DNA of 64,000 nt from JAFEDN01 sp963818985 (GTDB taxonomy: Bacteria > Pseudomonadota > Gammaproteobacteria > Coxiellales > Coxiellaceae), in contig CAWFUJ010000001.1 of assembly GCA_963818985.1 (NCBI GenBank), positions 62,001 to 126,000 of the forward strand, read 5' to 3'. A program made the position numbers and the translations under genes. The notes under the pieces are model-generated. The model saw nothing but the letters and a program-made list of their open reading frames with translations. It had not been told where the DNA came from and searched no databases. The stretch's first letter is position 1. Each line of letters starts with the position of its first letter. Positions 55,045-64,000 of the stretch are shown in pieces.

Positions 55045-56836
55045 TCTTATCCTTATGCCGATGGAATTCTGCCATGAGTTGATGAAATGTTTGTCTAAGG
55101 ATACCTTGAGTATCTGGATCACCTTTTAAAATAGAGGACATGTACGCTTTTGCCTCCTTGAAAGAAATATGAGGAGGAAAGGGTGGAACATTTGGATCCG
55201 TGCAAGCATCTATGACAAAGGGTTTATTAGCCGAGAAAGCTTGATCCCAAGCGGGGCCAATTTCTTGTGGATTACTGATTCGAACGCCATCCAAACCTAA
55301 TGATTTTGCATAGTCCGCATAAGGAAAATCAGGAATATCTTGAGAAGCTTCGAATTTCGGATCACCTTCCAAAACCCTTTGTTCCCAGGTCACTTGGTTT
55401 AGATCGCGATTATTTAGTACTAAAATAACCAAACGAGGATCACTCCATCGTTTCCAATACTTCGAGATAGTAATTAATTCATTAATGCCGTTCATCTGCA
55501 TAGCACCATCACCCACTAAGGCGATGGCTACACGCTCAGGATACGCAAACTTGGCGGCAATGACATAAGGAACTCCTGGGCCCATAGTGGCCAATGTCCC
55601 CGACAAGGAGGCCTTCATGCCAGCACGCAGTTTTAAATCCCGAGCATACCAATCCGCAGCAGTTCCAGAATCGGCGGCAATAATACAATTATCTGGTAAT
55701 CGCGCAGAAAGCTCCCAAAATAATCGTTGTGGATTGATTGGGTTTGCATCAGCCATAGCCCGTGCTTCTACAATTTCCCACCATTCTTTAACCCATCCTT
55801 CAATTTCCTTGCGCCATGGTTGCTTGATTTTAGGTTTTAAATAGGGAATTAAAGCACGCAAAGTCTCAGCACTATCGCCCACCAAATTGACTTCCATTGG
55901 GTAACGTATGCTCAGCATCCGACTATCAATATCTATCTGAACGCCTCGTGCCTGACCTTCTTTAGGTAAAAATTCGGAATAGGGAAAACTGGAGCCAATC
56001 ATTAGCAACGTGTCGCATTTCATCATCATTTCCCAACTGGGTTTGGTTCCAAGCAGTCCAATTGAACCTGTCACAAAAGGAAGATCATCTGGTACCACCG
56101 CCTTACCCAATAATGCTTTCGCAATACCTGCTCCTAACATATTGGCTACTTGTATCACTTCTTCTTGCGCATCAAGTGCACCCGCACCGACTAAGATAGC
56201 AATTTTTTTTCCCCTGTTTAAAAGACTGGCTGCGCTTTTTAAATCTGCGTCCTGGGGAACTACTTTGGGTGCGGAATATCCAAGACCCGAATGAATGGTC
56301 CCATGTACGCGTGGGGGTTTTTCAACCGCTTCCATTTCTTGAATATCATTAGGTATGATCAGACAAGTGACTGTTCGTTCAGCCTTGGCTATACGGATCG
56401 AGCGATCGACTAAATGACGCAGTTGTTCGGGGTTGATGAGCATCTCAACGTATTCGTTGGCGACATCTTTAAATAAATTAATTAAATCGACTTCTTGCTG
56501 ATAATGACCACCTAGTGAAGCGCTCGATTGTTGACCTACTATTGCCAGAACTGATTGATGATCCAGTTTTGCATCATATAATCCATTCAAAAGATGTATT
56601 GCACCAGGACCTGATGTGGCTAAACAAACTCCCACTTCGCCGGTAAATTTAGAATGAGCGCAAGCCATAAAAGCGGCCATTTCTTCATGACGAACTTGAA
56701 TGTATTCGAATGTATTTTTAGCGCGTTCCAGCGCACCTAAAATGCCGTTGATTCCGTCCCCGGGGAAACCATAAATACGTTTGATCCCCCATTCTGATAA
56801 TCGTTTTAATAAAAAATCGCTCACTTTTTCACTCAT
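55034..56836 (-). CDS. Thiamine pyrophosphate-dependent enzyme, pyruvate oxidase (PoxB)-like
   Basis: A 600-residue ThDP enzyme with the three usual domains. The PYR-domain glutamate is in YIQVRHEEMAAFMACAHSKF (about 45-64), the central domain has ILVGAGALDAQEEV, and the C-terminal ThDP motif is LVGDGAMQMNGINELITISK (about 432-452) with NNRDLNQ. It resembles PoxB, acetolactate synthase-like proteins and the soil-bacterial 'thiamine pyrophosphate-requiring' group. The product could be acetate from pyruvate, but the substrate is not certain. It overlaps the enolase-superfamily gene. Confidence 0.87.
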   Translation of the reverse strand: MSEKVSDFLLKRLSEWGIKRIYGFPGDGINGILGALERAKNTFEYIQVRHEEMAAFMACAHSKFTGEVGVCLATSGPGAIHLLNGLYDAKLDHQSVLAIVGQQSSASLGGHYQQEVDLINLFKDVANEYVEMLINPEQLRHLVDRSIRIAKAERTVTCLIIPNDIQEMEAVEKPPRVHGTIHSGLGYSAPKVVPQDADLKSAASLLNRGKKIAILVGAGALDAQEEVIQVANMLGAGIAKALLGKAVVPDDLPFVTGSIGLLGTKPSWEMMMKCDTLLMIGSSFPYSEFLPKEGQARGVQIDIDSRMLSIRYPMEVNLVGDSAETLRALIPYLKPKIKQPWRKEIEGWVKEWWEIVEARAMADANPINPQRLFWELSARLPDNCIIAADSGTAADWYARDLKLRAGMKASLSGTLATMGPGVPYVIAAKFAYPERVAIALVGDGAMQMNGINELITISKYWKRWSDPRLVILVLNNRDLNQVTWEQRVLEGDPKFEASQDIPDFPYADYAKSLGLDGVRISNPQEIGPAWDQAFSANKPFVIDACTDPNVPPFPPHISFKEAKAYMSSILKGDPDTQGILRQTFHQLMAEFHRHKDKNGD

Positions 56837-57004
56837 ATTAAAACTCCTTTTTTAATATTCGCAGCGGATTAACGCCCTAATGAATCAATAATATAGTACT
56901 AAATAGTACACTATTCTAGCGCCGATGAAAAAGGTTCTAACCTTTTTTAACTCTGATGATGCTCGCAATCAAGGATGTTTGCAAAACTTTCTTCCCCCAT
57001 ATGC

Positions 57005-57970
57005 TCAACTCATGAATGGACTTGAGAGCTCCACCATTTCCTGACCAAGGTTTTCGATGTCGGCTGGGAAATCTGTTTGATGCTTGGCGAAATAAATTTG
57101 CTTGGGCGTTGCCTTCGATTTATTTGGCACATCCATCAGTAAATGACCTCCCGCATGGTACAATAATTTAATAATTTCCCTATTATCTCCAGCAACCGCA
57201 AGATGGATTGGAGTGTCCCGAACGTTATTGAAAACAGAGACTTTGGCGCCTTCTTTCAATAAAAATTGAACTGCTTTTTCAGCACCACATCTTGTAGCAA
57301 TATGTAAAGCAGTATGACCCTTTTCATCAGCTTTATTCAATAAACTTCTATTTTGAATTAACAACTGTTGAAGATATAAAGGATTTTCAGGACACGCAGC
57401 TGCGCAATGAATATCACCGGCCCGAACTGGCAGAGCATATCTAAGCATCGATTGAATAATAGCTAATGGTAGAAAATTTTTAATTGCAACAGTAAAACTA
57501 AGCTCATGTCGCAAATTGAATAATTCACGTAGAATCGGATCGAACCCACCTTTTTCGTATGCGGGATCATCACATAACGCAATAATGATCAACTCGGCTA
57601 ATGTCGCAACTCCTGGGCGAACAGGCACATGGACAACAGCACTGGGCGCACCAGAAAAAATACTCAGAATTGAACGTCGTGAATTTAATTCTCGCAGGCT
57701 ATCTAATAACTTGGCTCGAGCCGGTTTTTCATCTCCTAGAGCATCTAAAACTTGATGACAATATTGTAAACAGGTGTTTGCTAGTTGTTTTTGTAATTCA
57801 TTATTTGACTCTTTAAAACTTTCACTCGCTAATGTTTTGACATCCAAAACAATCTGCGCCTTGTTTTTTTCTCTAGCTGCTATTCTACTAGCGGAAGGTA
57901 AATCTGAACGAGTGGAGCTATAACCTTGATCTTTTTTATCCAGCAGCGGTAGTTTCATGTCACCTTTCAT
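57005..57970 (-). CDS. Ankyrin-repeat protein
   Basis: A 321-residue soluble protein without signal peptide. About 195 N-terminal residues match no domain I know; they include a basic KKDQGYSSTRSDLPSASRI segment. Three ankyrin repeats lie at about 195-300, the best being KGHTALHIATRCGAEKAVQFLL and RDTPIHLAVAGDNREIIKLL. The C-terminus NLGQEMVELSSPFMS is acidic and polar. The ATG at 57970 has AAGGA six bases upstream. It is monocistronic and divergent from the acetoacetyl-CoA synthetase gene. Ankyrin proteins in Legionellales are often secreted effectors; that is an inference here. Confidence 0.8.
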   Translation of the reverse strand: MKGDMKLPLLDKKDQGYSSTRSDLPSASRIAAREKNKAQIVLDVKTLASESFKESNNELQKQLANTCLQYCHQVLDALGDEKPARAKLLDSLRELNSRRSILSIFSGAPSAVVHVPVRPGVATLAELIIIALCDDPAYEKGGFDPILRELFNLRHELSFTVAIKNFLPLAIIQSMLRYALPVRAGDIHCAAACPENPLYLQQLLIQNRSLLNKADEKGHTALHIATRCGAEKAVQFLLKEGAKVSVFNNVRDTPIHLAVAGDNREIIKLLYHAGGHLLMDVPNKSKATPKQIYFAKHQTDFPADIENLGQEMVELSSPFMS

Positions 57971-58005
57971 ATTGTTTCCTTATATTAAATTTTTACAAAG
58001 TTACA

Positions 58006-58034
58006 TTGCGCTATTAAAATAGTTTATAGATAAT
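58006..58034 (+). promoter_or_regulatory. Putative sigma70 promoter for the acetoacetyl-CoA synthetase gene
   Basis: TTGCGC (58006-58011) and GATAAT (58029-58034) are separated by exactly 17 bases and lie about 30 bases before the start codon. Both boxes differ from consensus by one or two bases. Based on pattern only. Confidence 0.45.
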
Positions 58035-58062
58035 AAGTCAACACTACATAAGGGAGCTACTT

Positions 58063-60003
58063 TTGGACGATCGCCCGCTCTGGAAACCCAATGCCTACAC
58101 TATTGAAAACAGTCAAATGCATCGATTTCACTCGTGGATCAATAAAAAATATCAAATCAATCTCAACGATTATTTTGAATTACATGACTGGTCAGTTAAC
58201 CACCTTGAAGAATTTTGGGGGAGCTTGGCTGAATTTACTGATGTGATTTTATCAAAACCTGCAAAGCAAATTTTTAAACCAGGCGAACGCATGCAAGATG
58301 GACAATGGTTTCTAGGAGCTGAGCTGAATTTTGCGGAAAACTTACTGCGCTTTCAGGATGACAAAAAAGCTTTAATTTTTGTTAACGAACGTGGGCAGGA
58401 ACAAACTTATACCTATGGTGAATTGTATCAACAAGTTGCCATACTAGCGGGCTGGCTAAGTACGGCTGGCTTAAAACCCGGCGAGCGCGTAGTCGGGGTT
58501 TTACCTAATTGCCCAGCGACGGTCATTGCCATGCTCGCGACCGCAAGTTTAGGTGGAATTTGGTCAGCGTGTTCCCCAGACTTTGGCTTACAAGGATTAA
58601 TAGATCGATTTAGTCAAATCGAACCCAAAATTTTATTAGCAGTTGACGGGTATAGTTTTGCTGGAAAAATTTTTGATAAAACCAAAGAAATATCGCAACT
58701 TCAACAACAATTACCGAGCTTGCAGCAAACCCTTATTCTACCCTATCTTAGTTCTCAGACTTGGCAGTGGACAGATTGTATAGGCCAAAACCCGGGTGCT
58801 CCATTGAATTTTAAGGCGTTGCCCTTTAGTCACCCTCTCTACATATTGTATTCTTCGGGCACTACTGGCAAACCAAAATGTCTTGTCCACGGCGCTGGAA
58901 GGACATTACTGCAGCATCTAAAAGAATTAAAGCTACATACCGATCTGAGTCACGAAGACACTATTTTCTTTTATACAACTTGTGCATGGATGATGTGGCA
59001 CTGGTTAATCAGCAGTTTGGCAATAGGCGCAACTTTGATCCTTTACGATGGCAACCCGTTCTATCCAAAAAAAACTGCTTTATTCGATCTGATTGATCAA
59101 TATAAAATTACAGTTTTTGGCGTGGGCGCTAGACTAATTGAAACCGCCGAGAACTATCATTTATATCCACAGCAAACACACTCTTTGCAGTCATTACGAA
59201 CCATATTAACGACTGGTTCACCACTGTTAGCGACCAGCTTCGATTATGTTTATCAACAAGTGAAATCTGATGTGCGCTTATCTTCAATTTCGGGGGGTTC
59301 CGATATTATTTCTTGTTTTGGCTTAGGAAACCCGACTCTGCCGGTTTACCGAGGAGAATTGCAATGTATAGGATTAGGCATGGAAGTAAAAATCTTTAAT
59401 GAACAAGGCCAAGATGTATTTTATAAAAAAGGTGAATTGGTGTGTGTCACCCCCTTTCCTTCCATGCCGATTTTTTTTTGGAACGATCCTAATGGTAAAA
59501 AATATCAGCACACTTATTTTGACAAATTTAGCGGTGTTTGGACTCATGGTGATTATGCACAACTCACTGAACATGGAGGATTGATTATTTATGGACGATC
59601 GGATGCAACACTAAACCCAAGTGGTATTCGTATTGGCACCGCCGAAATTTATCAGCAGGTAGAAAAATTTGACGAAGTATTAGAATCGCTGGCAGTCGGT
59701 GAACAATGGCAAGGCAGTGAACGTATTTTACTTTTTGTTGTTCTTGCTGAAAATCAGATCTTAACAGCTGAATTGATCACTGCTTTGAAAATCGCAATTC
59801 GTAGCAATGCGTCACCACATCATGTACCCTATAAAATTATTCAAGCACCCGCTTTTCCTCGCACACGGAACGGAAAGTTGATGGAAATAGTGGTAAAAAA
59901 AATTATTAATCATCAACCATTAGGATCAATTGAAGGTTTAGCAAACCCTGAATCTTTAGAATTTTTTAAACAATATATTTTAAACCAGTCTAGGAGCTGT
60001 TGA
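58063..60003 (+). CDS. Acetoacetyl-CoA synthetase
   Basis: A 646-residue acyl-adenylate-forming enzyme. The N-terminal ACAS extension with MQDGQWFLGAELNFAENLL is typical of acetoacetate-CoA ligases, followed by the AMP-binding loop YSSGTTGKPKCLVHGAG (about 265-281), FFYTTCAWMMWHWLISSLA, GDYAQLTEHGGLIIYGRSDA and the catalytic lysine in FPRTRNGKLMEIVVKK. It activates acetoacetate to acetoacetyl-CoA, letting the cell use ketone bodies or the acetoacetate made by HMG-CoA lyase. The start is a TTG with GGGAG upstream. Length matches the family. Confidence 0.92.
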   Translation: MDDRPLWKPNAYTIENSQMHRFHSWINKKYQINLNDYFELHDWSVNHLEEFWGSLAEFTDVILSKPAKQIFKPGERMQDGQWFLGAELNFAENLLRFQDDKKALIFVNERGQEQTYTYGELYQQVAILAGWLSTAGLKPGERVVGVLPNCPATVIAMLATASLGGIWSACSPDFGLQGLIDRFSQIEPKILLAVDGYSFAGKIFDKTKEISQLQQQLPSLQQTLILPYLSSQTWQWTDCIGQNPGAPLNFKALPFSHPLYILYSSGTTGKPKCLVHGAGRTLLQHLKELKLHTDLSHEDTIFFYTTCAWMMWHWLISSLAIGATLILYDGNPFYPKKTALFDLIDQYKITVFGVGARLIETAENYHLYPQQTHSLQSLRTILTTGSPLLATSFDYVYQQVKSDVRLSSISGGSDIISCFGLGNPTLPVYRGELQCIGLGMEVKIFNEQGQDVFYKKGELVCVTPFPSMPIFFWNDPNGKKYQHTYFDKFSGVWTHGDYAQLTEHGGLIIYGRSDATLNPSGIRIGTAEIYQQVEKFDEVLESLAVGEQWQGSERILLFVVLAENQILTAELITALKIAIRSNASPHHVPYKIIQAPAFPRTRNGKLMEIVVKKIINHQPLGSIEGLANPESLEFFKQYILNQSRSC

Positions 60004-60090
60004 TTTTTTCAATGCAAATTGTCAACAGAACCTAAGTTGAGTCACTAGCAGATAAGTTATTACCTTCTCACCTATTGGAGATTTTACACA

Positions 60091-61692
60091 ATGAAACCGA
60101 TGGATAACCTTAATTACTTGAGCTTAACGGATGATCCAAAAACAGCTCCCATTTCATTGGATCAAGAACCTTCTAAAAAAATCAGATTTTTATATTATAG
60201 TATGTTGACCTTGGGTTATGGCTCTTTGATTGCGCAGCTCATTAGTACAAAATTTGTTTATTCTAATTGTTCATTGGCATTTTCTTCCATAGCGAAATTT
60301 CTTTTTAATAAAAATTTAGAACCCGAAAATTTCAATTATCTATCGCTTGCGTTAACTTGTCTTGATGCAATCAAGAGCGTTACTTCCGTTGCACCTATCA
60401 GAGATACACAAAAGCTTTTAAATCTTGAATTATATCAAAACAAGCTGAGATATCGTACATCACTCTATTTGAGTGCACATCAAGAATATGAAAGTGATTT
60501 GTCATGTTCATATTATTTTAAAGAAACTTTAATTTTAACCATTCCCATCCTAGCCATGAGTATTAGTTTCGTTAATGTAGCTATGCCCAGTTGGATATCC
60601 ATGCATACATGGATCGGTGCTTATCCTCAAATAGATTTCCCTGTGGGGATCACTCTCTTGGTTTGTCATACCACCTATTTCTTCTTATTATCTGCTAATG
60701 ATGTTCTGCTGGGAATTTCTGAACTAAGAAATTTAAAATATTCTCCTTTAAAAATTTTATTTAAGCTATCTAAATTAATTTTTACCGCACCTGTAATTAA
60801 AATTTTTATAACGACCACTTATCTCTCAGCTAAATCTGCTTATACACTCGACGAATTTGTTAAACAAATATTTAATTTAGAAGACTCGGGCATTAGAAAT
60901 AATTTAAAAATAATTTCGGTTTTTTCATCAAGTTTAAAACTCATTTGCAGCAGGCTTTTAGCTTCATTTAATTATTATTTAGAACCGCTAAAAGTTGAAG
61001 AGGACCAATATCGAACCGATTTACTATCCAATGACAGTAAAATAGAAGCAGAACTTGCCTTAACGATGTGTCAACGAATGCAGATAAGATTGGTTCAATT
61101 TCCGCCCGCTCTAATTAGAAGCTCTTGTGTCTCATTTATTATTTACGGCCTCACTCATGATTTTGCACAAAATAAAGATATATCTGAAAATTATAATCAT
61201 TATATTTCTCTAACAACGTCTTTTCTTTTCGGATCTATTATTTTCCTCCATGCTTATTTATCTGAACTAGGCCATGCGCTTAATCTAAATACCCGAAAAT
61301 TTATTGACTCGAAAGAAACTTCTATCAACACATCATCCTCCTCTCCACCGGGATGTTTAGCTAAAATAATTTCTTTGGGCTGCAACTTTGGCAATCAAGC
61401 AACCGATTCTTTAATCACTGTAGCCGCCATGATCTCGCTTCTCGGTCCGTATATAGGTAACAAATATGCGGCAAGTTTAGGACTGGTGATTGGAATAGAA
61501 AGCGGATGGGTAAACTTTTACTATTTTAAAGAAAAAATTACCTCTAGGGTTAACCAATTGGTCATCGATGCAAGTGAAAGAGTCAGTGGCTTATTCAATC
61601 ATTTCTCTGCTTTTTTTGGCACCACTCAGAAAAGTAATAACCCTGAGGATATTGACTTAGGGAAAAAATCATTTTATTTTGGCAAAAATTAA
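60091..61692 (+). CDS. Unrecognised multi-pass membrane protein
   Basis: A 533-residue protein I cannot place in a family. It starts with a polar stretch (1-30) and then has about seven to nine hydrophobic segments, among them near 32-52, 143-165, 180-205, 225-245, 345-362, 376-398 and 440-470, with a polar loop (about 400-425) rich in Ser and Thr. No catalytic motif stands out. It is AT-rich, with Ile/Leu/Asn/Lys-heavy codon use, and lies alone between acetoacetyl-CoA synthetase and a convergent ferritin-like gene. It may be a lineage-specific transport or host-interaction protein; this is a guess. Confidence 0.7.
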   Translation: MKPMDNLNYLSLTDDPKTAPISLDQEPSKKIRFLYYSMLTLGYGSLIAQLISTKFVYSNCSLAFSSIAKFLFNKNLEPENFNYLSLALTCLDAIKSVTSVAPIRDTQKLLNLELYQNKLRYRTSLYLSAHQEYESDLSCSYYFKETLILTIPILAMSISFVNVAMPSWISMHTWIGAYPQIDFPVGITLLVCHTTYFFLLSANDVLLGISELRNLKYSPLKILFKLSKLIFTAPVIKIFITTTYLSAKSAYTLDEFVKQIFNLEDSGIRNNLKIISVFSSSLKLICSRLLASFNYYLEPLKVEEDQYRTDLLSNDSKIEAELALTMCQRMQIRLVQFPPALIRSSCVSFIIYGLTHDFAQNKDISENYNHYISLTTSFLFGSIIFLHAYLSELGHALNLNTRKFIDSKETSINTSSSSPPGCLAKIISLGCNFGNQATDSLITVAAMISLLGPYIGNKYAASLGLVIGIESGWVNFYYFKEKITSRVNQLVIDASERVSGLFNHFSAFFGTTQKSNNPEDIDLGKKSFYFGKN

Positions 61693-61693
61693 A

Positions 61694-62221
61694 TTAACTA
61701 ACATCAGGTAAAAGATCGGATAAATCGTCCGCATGATCTTCTTCTTCTTTTAAGATTTTTTCAAGCATACGTCGGGTGGTTGGATCTTCATTTCCAAACC
61801 ATTCAATCATTTTGCGATAAGTCATAATCACAATTCTTTCAGCAATTAAATCTTCTTTAATCATGGTCATTAAATCATTACTGGAACCATATTCAGTAGC
61901 GGATCTTTCGCTAACTGTCTTTGGATTAAAATCAGGATCACCACCCAATTGATGGATTCTTTCAGCAATCATATACATATGTTTTTCTTCATCCTCTGCA
62001 TGTTCTTTAAATTCTGCAGCGACTTGTGGTTTATCAATTCCTTTAGCAATAATTTGATGATGCCGATACCTTAACACACACAAAATCTCAGTCGCCAATG
62101 CATTATTTAACAGGGTTAGGGCTTGATTAATATCAAGTCGATAATCCTTAGTAAGAGCACCCTCTTCGATAGATTGCTTCGCTCGATTCCTTATATCCTC
62201 AATATCAAAGGGAAGTTTCAT
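61694..62221 (-). CDS. Ferritin-like/bacterioferritin-type diiron protein
   Basis: A 175-residue four-helix-bundle protein. Likely iron ligands are E in ATEILCVLRYRHHQII (about 45), the ExxH in HAEDEEKHMYMIAERI (about 78), E in EDLIAERIVIMTYRKMI (about 128) and the ExxH in KEEEDHADDLSDLL (about 161). This spacing fits bacterioferritin and related Dps-like proteins that store iron or protect against oxidants. A TATAAT-like box lies upstream on the minus strand near 62261-62266. It ends one base from the convergent membrane-protein gene. Confidence 0.85.
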   Translation of the reverse strand: MKLPFDIEDIRNRAKQSIEEGALTKDYRLDINQALTLLNNALATEILCVLRYRHHQIIAKGIDKPQVAAEFKEHAEDEEKHMYMIAERIHQLGGDPDFNPKTVSERSATEYGSSNDLMTMIKEDLIAERIVIMTYRKMIEWFGNEDPTTRRMLEKILKEEEDHADDLSDLLPDVS

Positions 62222-62440
62222 AGATATTTCTCCTTAACTATTTATATTAATCTTAAACAAATAATTATAGTATAAAAATAATCAAAACTTCGCTCAAAGC
62301 TATCTAGAGGACCGCCTCATCTTTCATAAAGAATGCAAAACACACCTCTAGTTTGGTTTTTTGTCTCCTTTCAAAATTTAGCATACCATGTAATAATTTG
62401 GCATTGAGCGCAAATAAATTCCGTATTTTTGAGGGGTAAA
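62222..62440. other. Intergenic region between divergent ferritin-like and YeiH-family genes
   Basis: About 220 AT-rich bases hold the promoters of two divergent genes. A 7-base inverted pair CTAGAGG and CCTCTAG about 40 bases apart is present near 62310-62350. No coding or RNA gene is seen. Confidence 0.35.
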
Positions 62441-63469
62441 ATGTCATTGACAAAAGAAAATCGTGCTTCAACCCTAAATGGCATTTTATTTGTCGCCTTA
62501 TTTGCTTTGGGCAGCATGTATTTAGCCGAGTTCTCCTGGCTGCTAAAAGCAGGAATTAGCTCCCTGGTCATCGCGATTATTCTAGGAATTATTTATAGCA
62601 ATACCTTGCGTCATCATTTGCCCAGCACGTGGGTGCCGGGTGTAAAATTTTCCTCGAAGCAATTATTACGGCTAGCCATTATTTTGTATGGATTTCGAGT
62701 GAGTTTTCAACAAATTGCGGCAGTAGGGGTCGAAGGGTTAGTGATCGATCTTTTCATCGTCATTTTAACCTTGCTACTAGGATATTTTGTCGGGGCGAAA
62801 TTATTAAAGTTAGATCGCCATATTGCATTATTAATTAGTACGGGTTCTGCTATTTGTGGCGCTGCAGCAGTATTGGCAGCCGAAGAGATCATTCATAGTG
62901 AACCTTATAAAGCCACGATTGCTGTGGCTACCGTAGTAATATTTGGAACTCTGGCAATGTTTCTGTGGCCAATGCTGCAAAACATGAATCTTTTATCTAT
63001 GACTGAACATCAATATGGCATTTTTGTCGGGGCATCGATACATGAAGTGGCGCAAGCTCTTATAGCCGGGACTAATGTGAGTGCAGAGGCGGGCAATATT
63101 GCAGTCATCGTAAAAATGACTCGTGTAATCTTGCTAGTGCCAGTCCTGATTTTTCTTTCACTACTTGAAAATCGAAGACGCGCATCTCACCAAGAAGGTA
63201 AAAAAATCCAATTCAGAATCCCCTGGTTTGCGCTTTTATTTGTGGCAATGATTGGATTTAATTCTCTTAATTTTTTGCCGCCAAATTGGATTAAGCTGAT
63301 CGATCAATGGGACGTTTTCTTCCTCACTATGGCCATGGCTGCCATTGGCATGGAAACAAATCTACAAAAAATTAAGAATGTTGGCCTTAAACCTTTATTT
63401 TTAGCGATTGGACTTTTTTTATGGTTGTTCATCAGCGTATACTCATTGATACATTTTTTTATTTATTAG
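62441..63469 (+). CDS. YeiH/PSE family putative sulfate exporter
   Basis: A 342-residue membrane protein with about ten helices, matching the UPF0324/YeiH family. Signatures are the VPGVKFSSKQLLRLAIILYGF segment (about 66-86), the conserved STGSAICGAAAVLAAEEII (about 132-150) and GIFVGASIHEVAQALIAG (about 190). The family is named 'putative sulfate exporter', but its transport role is not firmly shown. The ATG at 62441 has GAGGGG seven bases upstream; an earlier in-frame start is less likely. Confidence 0.9.
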   Translation: MSLTKENRASTLNGILFVALFALGSMYLAEFSWLLKAGISSLVIAIILGIIYSNTLRHHLPSTWVPGVKFSSKQLLRLAIILYGFRVSFQQIAAVGVEGLVIDLFIVILTLLLGYFVGAKLLKLDRHIALLISTGSAICGAAAVLAAEEIIHSEPYKATIAVATVVIFGTLAMFLWPMLQNMNLLSMTEHQYGIFVGASIHEVAQALIAGTNVSAEAGNIAVIVKMTRVILLVPVLIFLSLLENRRRASHQEGKKIQFRIPWFALLFVAMIGFNSLNFLPPNWIKLIDQWDVFFLTMAMAAIGMETNLQKIKNVGLKPLFLAIGLFLWLFISVYSLIHFFIY

Positions 63470-63499
63470 CAAAATATTTATTTTTAGAGTATTAATTCT

Positions 63500-64000
63500 A
63501 TGATGAGAGAACATTATATCTTGCAAAAATATCTGCGCTGGCTGTTTTATTGCCTACTGATTTTTGTAAGCAATGTTTTTGCTTCTAACACCACTCAACT
63601 TTTTCGTGAATGGTCAAAAATAGATGTGACCGGCCCCTATAATAGTGACTGGTCAAATTTAAGATACGAAGCTTTTTTTGAAAGCCGCAACAAAGAAACT
63701 CGCTTAGACTTTGCAACCGGTTATCGTTTTACTCCTCTAATTAGTGCTTGGACTGGTTTTACGTGGATATCTCCTAATAATGGTACTCCTCAAACCTATC
63801 GTCCATGGCAACAATTAATTTGGGAATTATTCGATAAAAACCCAATAATATTATTTCAAACCCGCACTCGACTAGAGGAACTTAAACGAGAAGGTCAGCC
63901 CGTATGGTTATTACGGGTGCGAGAAAGATGGCGAATCGCTTTCCCAGAGAGATTACCTCTCAAGATAACGCCAGTGATATATGACGAAGTTTTTTTTAAC
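63500..64000 (+). CDS. DUF2490 family protein, 5' part
   Basis: An open frame of 167 codons that runs off the right edge. It starts MMREHYILQKYLRW, followed by a signal peptide (about 14-32, ending VFAS). The mature part has alternating beta-strand pattern and matches the DUF2490 family of outer-membrane-like beta-barrels: FREWSKIDVTGPYNSDWSNL, FATGYRFTPLISAWTGF and RPWQQLIWE. It probably lies in the outer membrane; the function is unknown. It follows the YeiH-family gene by 30 bases and may be co-transcribed. Confidence 0.75.
   Translation, partial: MMREHYILQKYLRWLFYCLLIFVSNVFASNTTQLFREWSKIDVTGPYNSDWSNLRYEAFFESRNKETRLDFATGYRFTPLISAWTGFTWISPNNGTPQTYRPWQQLIWELFDKNPIILFQTRTRLEELKREGQPVWLLRVRERWRIAFPERLPLKITPVIYDEVFFN

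Noticed and set aside
47257..57000. Prophage or integrative element with integrase
   Set aside because: The tRNA and toxin-antitoxin context invites it, but no integrase, phage structural gene or transposase is seen in the window.

Overview
The window comes from a gammaproteobacterium of about 40% GC. Family content, gene order and two ankyrin-repeat proteins fit Legionellales (a Coxiella, Aquicella or Legionella relative), probably host-associated. This is inferred from gene families and was not tested by alignment.

Layout. 1-266: 5' end of prmB. 512-2789: two tandem cation/H+ antiporter paralogues. 2827-9501 (minus): a complete cytochrome c maturation set, ccmABCDEFGHI, plus a small conserved partner, led by a WecA/MraY-type sugar-phosphate transferase. 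10708-20975 (minus): comEA, pyrF, lapB, lapA, rpsA, cmk, aroA, serC, gyrA, the classical gammaproteobacterial order but without ihfB between rpsA and lapA. 21061-30734: a host-attachment-family protein, mtaD, mvaB, a sugar porter, a Tiki/ChaN-like protein with ankyrin repeats, typA, birA and dedA. 30839-38360: a DAHP synthase, rmuC, two glycosyltransferases, mmsB, a small acidic protein and mmsA. 38406-46969 (minus): kdsB, a Trm112-like protein, tRNA-Pro, a MerR regulator, ihfA, pheT, pheS, rplT, rpmI, infC, thrS. 47257-47927: a Phd/VapC-type toxin-antitoxin pair, then tRNA-Val. 48098-56836 (minus): a metabolic block (GH15, SDR, FAD/Fe-S oxidase, enolase-superfamily enzyme, TPP enzyme). 57005-64000: a second ankyrin protein, acetoacetyl-CoA synthetase, an unrecognised membrane protein, a ferritin-like protein, a YeiH-family protein and the start of a DUF2490 protein.

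How the genes work together. The ccm block exports haem and attaches it to c-type cytochromes. The gyrA-to-pyrF block and the infC-pheT block are core housekeeping (topology, aromatic and serine synthesis, translation, LPS control). mmsA/mmsB (valine), mvaB (leucine) and acetoacetyl-CoA synthetase suggest use of amino acids and ketone bodies as carbon.

Two things stand out. First, several genes are broken only by single-base indels (gyrA, thrS, kdsB, the SDR and the FAD/Fe-S oxidase) while their protein sequence is otherwise conserved. Because gyrA and thrS are normally essential, consensus errors are at least as likely as gene decay. Second, palindromic repeats are scattered through the window. 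One family (arms GTCATCCCGCGG / CCGCGGGATGAC) supplies the stop codons and C-terminal residues of aroG, kdsB and aroA. Another sequence is shared between the coding start of ccmH and a large palindrome between pheS and pheT. This resembles the protein-coding palindromic elements known from Rickettsia. The most novel gene candidates are the Tiki-ankyrin fusion at 25575-27188 and the unrecognised membrane protein at 60091-61692.
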